From Flaccisagitta enflata (taxonomy: Eukaryota; Chaetognatha; Sagittoidea; Aphragmophora), in NCBI GenBank assembly GCA_965153355.1, contig OZ231126.1, positions 109,926,001-109,990,000 of the forward strand: 64,000 nt of DNA, read 5' to 3'. Below are positions 54,953-64,000 of this stretch, piece by piece. Every line of letters begins with the position of its first letter. The first letter of the stretch is position 1. The position numbers were made by a program, and so were the translations under genes. The notes below the pieces were generated by a model. That model was not told where the DNA came from, made no database searches, and saw nothing but the letters and a program-made list of their open reading frames with translations.

Positions 54953-55033
54953 TGACCAACCAACTAATCAACCGATCAACCAACCTACCAACAGACAGAC
55001 AAAGCAGGGTGTGAAGTCCTGTATCACGCGACT
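54953..55033 (+). mobile_element. Family A fragment (3' half)
   Basis: (CCAAC/CAAC)n-type run, GACAGACAAAGCAGGGTGTG, AAGTCCTGTATCACGCGACTA; the hairpin is decayed on one side. Confidence 0.55.
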
Positions 55034-55904
<871 letters not shown>

Positions 55905-55930
<26 letters not shown>

Positions 55931-56098
55931 GACCCAAGAGGAAAAAGAGACAGAGATAGAATAACAAAACAGACAAGCAGTCAACCAGACATAATGAGAT
56001 ACACACACTCATGCACACACACATACACAAAAAAAAGACTCCCATTTACGACTTTTTTCCGGTCGGCGAGAGCCGCCTTTATTGGTACAGAGCGTAGT
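55905..56098. repeat. Family C dispersed repeat, copy 2
   Basis: GACCCAAGAGGAAAAAGAGAC, CAGACATAATGAGATACACA, AAAAAAAGACTCCCATTTAC, CGACTTTTTTCCGGTCGGCG, GCCGCCTTTATTGGTA. Same blocks as 35720-35910. Confidence 0.75.
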
Positions 56099-56235
56099 TT
56101 GGCCATTTGAGATCATCCTTGCACTTTTTATGTTATTTAATCGTTTTTCGCCAATTGCCACCCCTTCGCTGAGCTTTGGCTTGGTAGGTGCCAACGCTGA
56201 CATTTTATTTCATTGCGCAATTGCGTAATTCATCC

Positions 56236-56366
56236 ACCTTTCCTTTCTGCAAAGAAAGTCAAGAGACAAGAAATGAGTCAAACGGTAAAACCCTATCGAC
56301 TCTTTGGCATAATGCAAAGCTCCATCGGACGTCAGTTGAATACAGTCTGCAATACCAAGGGGAACG
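56236..56366 (-). other. Exon-like open segment, unassigned
   Basis: On the minus strand TTTTTACAATTGCAG precedes a frame encoding GKVSGVPLGIADCIQLTSDG and ALHYAKESIGFYRLTHFLS, ending near GGAAAG|GTGGAT. Acceptor and donor forms and a protein-like composition suggest a single exon or an exon-derived repeat. No family recognised and no companion exon found. Confidence 0.25.
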
Positions 56367-56469
56367 CCGCTCACTTTGCCATCTGCAATTGTAAAAATGT
56401 TTTTTTTTTTGTTAGGTACATCTACCGAATCGAAATCGAAATCAAACAACAAAGGAAGAAAAAGTATTC

Positions 56470-56900
56470 TAGCAAAATCAGGTCATTTAGCAATTTTTTT
56501 TTCTCTCTGATTTTAAATGGGATAAACGAATAAATGTTTTGAAACATGTTTGAGCATGCAAATACAAGAGACCAAGCCAGTGAGCAAAGCAGCTCATCTG
56601 TGAGGGTGTTTTTAAGTAATCTAGCTCATTGAGCTCATTTAGCTGTCTTTTTTTCTGATTTTGAATTGGATAAATAAAAAAATATCTTGATGTAAGCATG
56701 CAAATACAAAAAAAACACGTCAGCGAGCATGGCTGATCGTCGGGTTGAGTGATTTTGAGTATTTCAGCTCATCTAGCTCATTCGGCTCAGTCCCATTTTT
56801 CTCTGATTTTCAGTGCAATCAATACATACAATTGCTCTGGATTTGATCTAACAAATTAAAGAAATTGCAGTGACTGAAGACAAAAGCTTGGTGAAAAGTA
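56470..56900. repeat. About 165-bp degenerate tandem units with ATGCAAAT, block 1
   Basis: Two and a half units: GAGCATGCAAATACAA, GTCAGYGAGCAWRGCTG, CTGTGAGGGTGTTTTTAAGT, AGCTCATTTAGCTC, TTTTTCTGATTTT, GGATAAAYRAATAAATG. Ends GTGACTGAAGACAAAAGCTT + GGTGAAAAGT. Confidence 0.75.
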
Positions 56901-58396
56901 ATATTTAATGCAGTTTTTTTTTCTTACTATATTGTCACTTGACGGCTACCGGTCTTTGCCGGATGAACGTCATGAGGGAAATTAGAGGCCGCCATATTTA
57001 AAATCGTCAATGGGTGATATATCATCATCAACTAAGCGCCTATGACGTCATCCCGATTTTGTTTTCAATCATTCTTTGTTTTTTTTTTTCTCTCCCTCTC
57101 TTAAAGTCTAAGCAGGATGGAGTCTGGTTTCGAGTTACGAACGAAGAACCAAAAACAAGGATGTGAAAAGTGAAACTGAGTCATAGGCTGGCTCTTCATC
57201 TTTTTGAGTTGCCCAAAATAGAAAGAGCTACACCTTTAGTACTATCTTGGAAAAAATCAAAGTCCAAGCTAGATAAAGGAATGATTTTATTTAAAGTTTG
57301 ATCAAAAACTGACTATTCTTTTAAGCCCAGTATTTAGAATAACCTTTTTAGAGTTTGAAAACGGCTTGCATCTGTAAGAGCTTGCTTTGGTAAAGAGTAT
57401 CAAACCATTTTGAAAAAAAAGCCTCCACACAATTGTTTACAATTTCTGAGAATAAACATTCTAACTCTTTTTGATGTACTATCTAGGAAATGAATATACG
57501 GACAGCTGGAGTAATGTTAGCCTTTTTACTCACTGAATGAAATATTTGATCAAATAAATAAATTTTTAGCCGTTTTATGGTATTTTGTCTTTCATTTATT
57601 ATGTGCTTTTGTTTGGATGTTTTTATGGGATTGGTCCAGAATTTTTTAACTAAAACAAGTGTGTCCTTAATATTCTCTTAAAGTAACAAAAAATCATTAA
57701 ATCAATACTGTTTTCTTATGATGTTGGATCATTTCAGAGCAATATGTTTATAATCAGCCTTTTAATTTTTTAATTATCAATGAATTTTTGAAAAATGTGA
57801 ACTAATCAGGCCAAGCAGAGTGATTTTGGTCAATCCGGTTGAATTTGAGAGCTCATTCAATGTGGATTGATCATTCATGATTTGAACTAAAATCTTTTAA
57901 TGTAAAATGACAGATCTTCTTTAAAAAGCTGCCATTTGAAAACGGATTGAGCAACTGAGCTGTGCTTGGTCTTGAATAGAAGATTTTTTATTATAGTTTG
58001 TTGATCTGCTTTCATTTTTTTATCAGATATTAAGGTTTAGGTACTACAATCATGGTTAGGTGTCCGTATATTTATTTCCTAGATAGTAGAATCCAAATCA
58101 GTAGAGATATGAGTCTGTGCTTGACAGGAATAGATAGCCTTGAGCAACAGCTTCAAAATGGTCACCAATTTTCCTTTAAAATTTTGTATATCAAAGCAAC
58201 GCTGTAACAAAATGTCAAGCATTTCTGTTCTATTCATGTTTTATGTTCATTTCCTGAAATCAACCTTTTCACTTACTTTAATATAAAATTCTAACGAATA
58301 AAGCTATGAGTCTCAGCTTGTCACCATTTGTTAGCCCTGATTATTAGCTTCATTTTGATTACCAAATATTTTATCAAATCATATATATTAAAGCTA
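56901..58396. other. AT-rich sequence between the two blocks of the 165-bp repeat
   Basis: ATTTTGAAA and CTATCTAGGAAATGAATATACGG (57481; inverse CCGTATATTTATTTCCTAGATAG at 58063-58085) form an inverted pair about 580 bp apart. No coding frame. Confidence 0.45.
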
Positions 58397-58680
58397 TAAT
58401 CGGGAAAAAAGTCGAAGTCAGTCTTCGACTTTTTGACATATTCGAGAGAAACAGGGTTTTCATTTTCTTATCCGAAAGTTGGGGAACTCATCCGGCTGAT
58501 TGGTCCCTCAAACGAAATTGATAGGGTAAGCAAATTTGATAATTCTCTTTCATTTGGCGCCAAGCAGAATACTCTACGACAAATATTTTTTGCGCTATGA
58601 ATTTTTAAAGATTTATTTATGAAAAATTCGAATGGAATTTTTTTTTTATTTTTTTTTATTTTGTTTAGGATCAATAAAGG
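58397..58680 (+). repeat. Family D dispersed repeat, copy 2
   Basis: Hairpin AAAAAGTCGAAGTCAGTCTTCGACTTTTT (arms AAAAAGTCGAAG), AAATTGATAGGGTAAGCAAA, TTGGCGCCAAGCAGAATACT, TGCGCTATGAATTTTTAAAG, AGGATCAATAAAGG. Confidence 0.7.
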
Positions 58681-58682
58681 AG

Positions 58683-59190
58683 TGAATTTATGTTTACCTG
58701 AGCATGCAAATACATAAAAAATGTTTATGAGCACGGCTGCTCATCTGTGAGGGCGTTTTTGAGCATTTTAGCTCATTTAGCTCACTTAGCTCAATCTATT
58801 TTTTCTGATTTCAAATACGATAAATGAATAAACATTTTCATGCTTGTTTAAGCAAGCAAATAAAAAAAAACATGTCAGTGAGCAGAGCTGCTCACCTGTG
58901 AGGTGTTTTTAAGTTTTCTAGCTCATTTAGCTTGCCCTTTTTTTCTGATTTAAAATAGGATAAATAAATGAATGTTTTGATTTAAGCATGCAAATACAAG
59001 AAAGCATATCAGTGAGGAAAGCTGGTTGTCTGGTTGAATAATTTTGAATACTTTAGCTCATCTAGCTCATTTGGCTCAGTTCTACTTTTCTCTGATTTTC
59101 AGTGCGATAAATACATATAATTGCTTTTGATTTGATCTAACAAAAAAATAAAAAATTCGGTGACTGAAGACAAAAGCATGGTGAAAAGTG
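58683..59190. repeat. About 165-bp degenerate tandem units, block 2
   Basis: Three units with the same blocks as 56470-56900. The last unit closely follows the final unit of block 1, including GTGACTGAAGACAAAAGCAT + GGTGAAAAGT. Confidence 0.75.
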
Positions 59191-59199
59191 ACCAGTGCT

Positions 59200-59245
59200 T
59201 ACGACTTTTTCCTCACGGCGACAGCCGCCATTACTGGTATAACAG
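59200..59245. repeat. Family C core, partial copy 3
   Basis: TTACGACTTTTTCCTCACGG, CGACAGCCGCCATTACTGG, TATAACAGAACG; matches the 3' core of the other two copies. Confidence 0.6.
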
Positions 59246-59440
59246 AACGTCCTGGACTTTTATTTTTTCCAAGATAGTATCTGGGTTAGATTAAAAACAG
59301 GGCAAAATTTGCTAATACACGGCGTGTAATGTGCAAACTTCCATTCATCATGGGTTTATTTTGTTTGGCTGTCCACATTACGGCAACAGCTTATATAGTC
59401 AATCAGTCATAATCTACTTCAAATGCTACCATTTTTTATT
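59246..59440. other. Short unannotated spacer
   Basis: Nothing recognised; ends TTTTTTATTGTGGACTTTG, the start of a decayed family A copy. Confidence 0.4.
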
Positions 59441-59604
59441 GTGGACTTTGTAAGAAGCTTTGTCCATCCATTGGTCCGCCTGTCTGTCCATGCGTTGGAA
59501 AACTAGGCATGAGTCAAATAGAGTTACAACGCGCATTCCTGCTCATGCCCCTTCCCCCCCCCCCCCCGTCAACAACGAATATGAAACCCCGGGTAACTTG
59601 TTTA
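59441..59604 (-). mobile_element. Family A element, decayed GTGACGC-type copy
   Basis: AGAAGCTTTGTCCATCC, GGTCCGCCTGTCTGTCC, GGCATGAGTCAAATAG, a C12 run in place of the CCCCTGCCC block, GTCAACAACGAATATGAAAC and GGGTAACTTGTTTA. The hairpin is lost. Confidence 0.5.
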
Positions 59605-60130
59605 AATACATCTTTTTTTTGGGGGGGGGGATGTGATCGATATACCCTTAGGAGGTAGGAACAATGGCAAACGAAAAACAGAAACATTTTTTGTCCTGAC
59701 AAAATGTATTTGTTTTACCAACGTCATCACTGTGCAAAAAGCAATTCCGATCACTGTCCGCCCATCCGTGATGCTCGATTAGAAAGTTTGATAACTATCA
59801 TTGTCGCTCCTGCCCCGCGTCCGCAACCATAAGTTGTTCTTTCCCATCTAGCTATCCCATTATTTCAGTGATGTCCTGATTCTAAAATTGCCTTTTTTGG
59901 TCTTCATGAGGGCAGTTCTACTTCCCTGTCTGTCTTGTATGTCCCACTGACTCTCTGTCTCTCACACAAACACACACTCACACACACACTAACACACAAT
60001 CACACAAACACACACACACTCTTTCTCAAGTGGATACCGAACCTCTTTGACAAAATGTAACTTCTCGAAAAAATCAAAATTGGCAAACGAACGGTTTGTG
60101 ATGTGAATTGAGGTTGAGCAGAGGTCATTC
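59605..60130. other. Intergenic sequence with poly-G and CA-rich runs
   Basis: G10 at 59620-59629, CACACA-type repeats at 59961-60020. No gene recognised. Confidence 0.5.
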
Positions 60131-60131
60131 T

Positions 60132-60134
<3 letters not shown>

Positions 60135-60172
<38 letters not shown>

Positions 60173-60310
60173 ACAGACAGACAGACAGACAGACAATTAT
60201 ACCAATAAACAGAAACAAACAGACCGACAGACAGACAGACAGAAGAACAGACAGGGAGAGAGTCACACAGACTGCTGACAGACAGAGAAACGGATAGACA
60301 CACAGACAGA
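60135..60310. repeat. (GA)n and (GACA)n microsatellite
   Basis: About 17 GA units (60135-60168) then GACAGACA runs at 60171-60192 and 60224-60240. Confidence 0.9.
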
Positions 60311-60568
60311 AATTGATCTTTAACCTGGTAACGGTACTTCGGTCCCGATAAAAACGCCATCCGCGGCGGCAGCAGACCAGCAGCGACAGCAGCAGCACTG
60401 TCAGCAGCAGCATCGACGACTGACGGCGTCACCGAAGATGCTGGAAAATTGAGGAAAAAGGATTATAAAAGCAAACGGGGATCCCAGGTCGGGCATTAAT
60501 TATATCGACCTCTTCACTTTTTCGCTGGTTGTTTTTAATGGAACACCTTTTTTCTTGTGAAAATTATA

Positions 60569-60899
60569 CCGTAATTCTCGCATTTATCGCCTCCTCTGAT
60601 TAGGGCCCCCCCGCCCCGGTAATGATGATGATAGTGATTATCTGAAAGAAAATCATAGAAAATTCATAGGAAATTCAGTTTTTTGGCAAAAACCATATGA
60701 GAATTAGATGCAATACAACAAAATATTCTCTTTTTTAGTGATTTACCAATTTGAATTCCAAAATAATTGTCCCAAAGTATAAATTTCATATTACATTATT
60801 CAAACATCAGTGAATAGGGAGCATTAATTGCAGGTTTATAACGACAATGTTTCATTTCAATTTCAAAAGCGCCCGGGGCGCTAATTACAAGAAATACGG
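60569..60899. mobile_element. TA-flanked MITE, family G, copy 2
   Basis: Left TA|CCGTAATTCTCGCATTTATC, right CGCTAATTACAAGAAATACGG; the right flank is AA instead of TA. GCGCCCGGGGCGCT near the right end matches GCGCCCCGGGCGCT near the left end of the 6343-6683 copy, i.e. opposite orientation. Confidence 0.7.
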
Positions 60900-61081
60900 A
60901 AATCAGAATTTCGAAGTGCTACTATGACGCCCTCCGGCATTTTCTGGTGATGTCTTTATCGATATCACCTTTTGTTCTTTTTTTCCTCCGGAGAGCGAGA
61001 GAAACAGTGGTTACTGACATTTATTTCGTTAGTTCCGACTACACACGCGTCCATATAACTTCAACCTTTTCAAGCCCAATA

Positions 61082-61487
61082 CATGCCGTATTTTTTATAA
61101 GAACACAGTTTTTTGAAGTGAGGCTCAGCGTTTTTATTTATTTGCTCATTTCAGGCTTGAACATTTTTAACTTGTTTTTATTTTTATAGCATTATAGATT
61201 TTTTATCATAGTTGCTAATTGTTTATATTCAATGAAAAATATGTTTTATTTTTGGTCTATACAAAGTTTGTTTTTATAGATTATAGAATTGAAAATATGT
61301 GAATGCAAAAGGTGGTTGAACTGTTTAGGTTAGAGGATTCTGTACAACTTTTTCCTTTATAAATTATATCAAAATGTACTTTAGAATATATTTGTGATAA
61401 AATCTGTGCCTGAGCATGTTCTTATTTTTTCACCAAATCTGAGGCTGATGTTCTTATAAACAGTGTTCTTAGACAAAATACAGCGTG
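61082..61487. mobile_element. TA-flanked MITE, family E, uninterrupted copy
   Basis: TA|CATGCCGTATTTTTTATAAG ... GACAAAATACAGCGTG|TA. Follows 8037-9342 block by block (AGTGAGGCTC, TTATCATAGTTGCTA, CTGAGGCTGATGTTCTTATA) and shows the empty site of the hAT-like insertion there (TTCTTATAAACAGTG). Confidence 0.85.
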
Positions 61488-61657
61488 TAGGCCAACAGTT
61501 GCATGCTCCGTTTCGCCAATCTTTTCTTCCTTCCCTCCTTGCTTCAATACTTCCTTCCTTCCTTTCATTATAATTGCGTTTTCGGGGGGGGGGGGGGAGG
61601 GGGGGGGAATCAAAGAGTTTGGAAATGGGGAAGGAAATCAAAGGGGAAAAAAGAGAA

Positions 61658-61871
61658 AACAAGGCCGGATACATGGCTACCCCAGTCGCGTGCGGGTGGG
61701 CAGGGGCCATGTTTGAGGTCACTTGACATGGGCAGGAGCAGTGAGGCCAAAGACCGCAAAAAAACAAAAAAAAATAAAATGTAACAAACCGACGGACAGA
61801 CCGACAGACGGACGGACCGATGGACGGACCGACAAAGCGGGGTGAAGAGTCGCGTAGCACGCGACTAAAAA
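61658..61871 (+). mobile_element. Family A element, complete
   Basis: AACAAGGCCGGATACATGGC, tag CAGTCGCGTGC, GGGTGGGCAGGGGC, TTTGAGGTCACTTGAC, GGGCAGGAGCAGTGAGG, (GACGGACC)n, CAAAGCGGGGTGAAGAG, hairpin AGTCGCGTAGCACGCGACT, TAAAAA. GAAAA flanks both ends, a possible 5-bp duplication. Confidence 0.78.
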
Positions 61872-62339
61872 GAAAATGTGGGTAAATCATGAAAAATGTT
61901 AAATAAAACACAAATCATGAAAAATGTTAAATAAAACACAATTAACACTATTCAAACCTTAACTACACTGTGTTGTCATTCTATGGGGAAGATAATCGTA
62001 GATTTTAAAACGCGAAGCGACGCGTCCCAGGGAAGAAAATTAAAAGCAGGGGGAAAAAATCAAAATTTCATATACCCCCGTTCAGAAACGAAAAGAAAAC
62101 CTGAAAATTCGCTTTTAGAAAATCACGCGTCACGGACTTTTGGTTGGACCTTCAAACCTTCGAACCTCCGGACGCATCTTACAAGGCCGAATATGCGCAC
62201 CGATGATCAGATATTCACTAAATGAAAATATTGTTATTCAAGCTTAATTTTCTTTCGTTGGTTTAGGTGGCTTTTTTACACATCTTTGGTGGCCGGTTAA
62301 CGTGACCAGTAAAAATGGAAGTAGAATATTATTCAACAG

Positions 62340-62342
<3 letters not shown>
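61872..62342. other. Intergenic sequence, no gene recognised
   Basis: Includes a short direct repeat AATCATGAAAAATGTTAAAT at 61886 and 61914. Confidence 0.5.
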
Positions 62343-62382
<40 letters not shown>

Positions 62383-62527
62383 ACAGTGACAGACTGACAT
62401 AGTGACACTGACAGACTGACAGAGACAGAGACACAGACAGAGAGACACAGAGACCGACAGAGACAGACAGAGACAGGGGCAGACAGAGACAGAGAGACGG
62501 ACAGACAGAGAGACGGACAGACAGACA
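62343..62527. repeat. (GA)n then (GACA)n-type microsatellite
   Basis: About 18 GA units followed by irregular GACAGACTGACA/GAGACA repeats. Confidence 0.92.
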
Positions 62528-62728
62528 GATGGATAGGTGAACAGCTCAACTTATATTGTTTAGATACAGCTTCATCCCACTTTATGTTATTTCATAACAT
62601 TGGCAATCTGTCATTGGGTATTGCTTTTTTCATCCACCTTTGATTTAAAGAATGTTGACGTCTAAACTTTGGTCTCGGTTGGTCTATCGGTCGGTCCGTC
62701 ATTTCCTAAAACAAACGTCTATCAAACT

Positions 62729-62730
<2 letters not shown>

Positions 62731-62799
<69 letters not shown>
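62731..62799. repeat. (CT)n microsatellite
   Basis: About 33 CT units. Confidence 0.95.
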
Positions 62800-62800
<1 letters not shown>

Positions 62801-62989
62801 TATTCTTCATTCCGGAATTATCTCAATTCTGTAAATTCTATTCCCTTTTGCGTCGTTCTTAAGTCGCGGTGCAGATTACCGAAGAAATTTCGAAGACGCT
62901 TCTTATCTTTTGTTTTTATCGGGTTTTCCCGTTTGGGCGAAGCTTTAATTTTAGTAGATTCAGGTTGAAATGTATAAAACCCAGCTCTC

Positions 62990-63058
62990 ACCTAGCCTAA
63001 CGCTAGCCCTGACCCTGACCTTAACCCTACCCCTAACCCCAACTTCAACCCTACCCTT
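62990..63058. repeat. Degenerate telomere-like repeat (CCCTAA-type)
   Basis: CCCTGACCCTGACCTTAACC + CTACCCCTAACCCC and further units, about ten degenerate hexamers related to the metazoan telomere repeat. Could be interstitial telomeric DNA or a simple repeat. Confidence 0.5.
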
Positions 63059-63228
63059 AAATAAAAGTAAAATAAAAGACATCAGCGAGTTTGAAAACAG
63101 TACCATCTTTTGCATGACAGGTGTATCATATTCCTTAAAATGGATAGTAAAATGTTCGCTGATCAATGGTATTGATCTTACATCGGTAAAATCTTGTCAT
63201 TTTCACCGAAACAACAGATTTCTTTAAA

Positions 63229-63386
63229 AACAAGGCCGTATACACGACAATCTAGTCGTGGATGGTTGGGCAGGAGCAGTTGTGCGAAAAACGCTCGGAA
63301 TTCAGAAAAGTTACGGAATTGACGGATGGACCTACCAACCTATTGACCGACACGGCAAGGTGTAGTCGCGTGTCGGCGACTAAAAA
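63229..63386 (+). mobile_element. Family A element, compact complete copy
   Basis: AACAAGGCCGTATACACGAC, tag TAGTCGTGGATGG, GTTGGGCAGGAGC, short GACGGATGGACC run, AAGGTGTAG, hairpin AGTCGCGTGTCGGCGACT, TAAAAA. Confidence 0.72.
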
Positions 63387-63734
63387 TTGCACAAAAAACA
63401 TCAGATGTTGCTACGTAAAAAAACGAATCTCTCTTAAAATAAAATTTTGTATTTTTAAGAACATGGCCTTTTTCTCAAAACTGTTTAGACTGAAGCCATG
63501 TTTTTCAAAATGCAAAATTTTGCATTTAGAGACAGATTTGGTTGTATGCAAGATTTGTCAATGTACAAGAATCAATTTTTGTTAAAAATACATTCATTTT
63601 GCATTCTTTTTTTTTACTTCCCTTTAGTATATCATATAGAAAAATGTTTTTCTATGCAAAAAATTGATGATTATCCATTGAAAATCCTTTATCTCAATAA
63701 AAAATCTATGCTTAGATGAGAAAACATATGTTGT

Positions 63735-64000
63735 TATCAGGAAAAAAGTTCAAAGTCAGTCTTTGACTTTTATGCGAAAGTTTAGGCTTTCGATCGACCA
63801 ATTGCATTCTCGAATGAAATTGATAGGGTAAGTAAATTTTATAATTCTTACATTGGGCGCTAAGCACAATGCTCTATAGCAAATATTTTTGCGTTATGAA
63901 TTTTTAAAGCTTTATTTTCAAAAAATTTGAATTAAATTTTTTTCAATTTTTCATAATTTTAAGTAGGATCAATAAACACATGTGTCTGACAGCCAATCCA
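63735..64000 (+). repeat. Family D dispersed repeat, copy 3 (cut by window end)
   Basis: AAAAAAGTTCAAAGTCAGTC with inverse CTTTGACTTTT, GAAATTGATAGGGTAAGTAA, TTGGGCGCTAAGCACAATGC, TGCGTTATGAATTTTTAAAG, AGGATCAATAAACA. Confidence 0.65.

Overview
This window is repeat-rich genomic DNA from an animal, most likely an invertebrate; the clade cannot be fixed from sequence alone. Evidence for an animal: an organic anion transporter (SLCO/OATP) gene with spliceosomal GT-AG introns and a Kazal-like cysteine loop, a gene with two PTB domains (the second Disabled-like), and a BEL/Pao LTR retrotransposon. Coding exons are GC-richer than the AT-rich non-coding DNA around them, so most other open frames are microsatellite or transposon artefacts.

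Layout. 1-4.2 kb: minisatellites and short mobile elements. 4.2-15.6 kb (+): an SLCO-type transporter in four exons (4226-4466, 9455-9750, 11097-11244, 14022-15626), with one apparent frameshift in the last exon. Its introns carry nested transposons whose target-site duplications (TSDs) can still be read, a 30-bp minisatellite and a tRNA-Arg(UCG)-like gene. 15.7-21.1 kb: repeats. 21.1-33.5 kb: a BEL/Pao element with both LTRs, a perfect 5-bp TSD, primer-binding and polypurine sites, a broken gag, a long pol and about 3.6 kb of extra sequence after pol. 33.5-45.3 kb: MITEs, tandem arrays and microsatellites. 45.3-53.2 kb (+): the two-PTB-domain gene. Its intron holds a 210-bp near-identical direct duplication of the exon/intron boundary around a 3.78-kb insertion that encodes a FLYWCH-type zinc finger. 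53.2-64 kb: microsatellites and several dispersed repeat families.

The most distinctive signal is a family of about twenty short interspersed elements (150-650 bp). Each begins AACAAG plus a small stem-loop and ends in a perfect hairpin followed by TAAAAA. The hairpin arms differ between copies with compensating changes, and the same tag is repeated near the 5' end. The cores carry GGAC/GACC tetranucleotides and sometimes locus-specific minisatellites. The architecture resembles Helentron-associated elements (HINEs).

The two host genes are independent: one encodes a plasma-membrane transporter, the other a cytoplasmic adaptor. Frameshifts in both genes, in the FLYWCH ORF and throughout the retroelement mean that assembly indels have to be considered beside real pseudogenisation.
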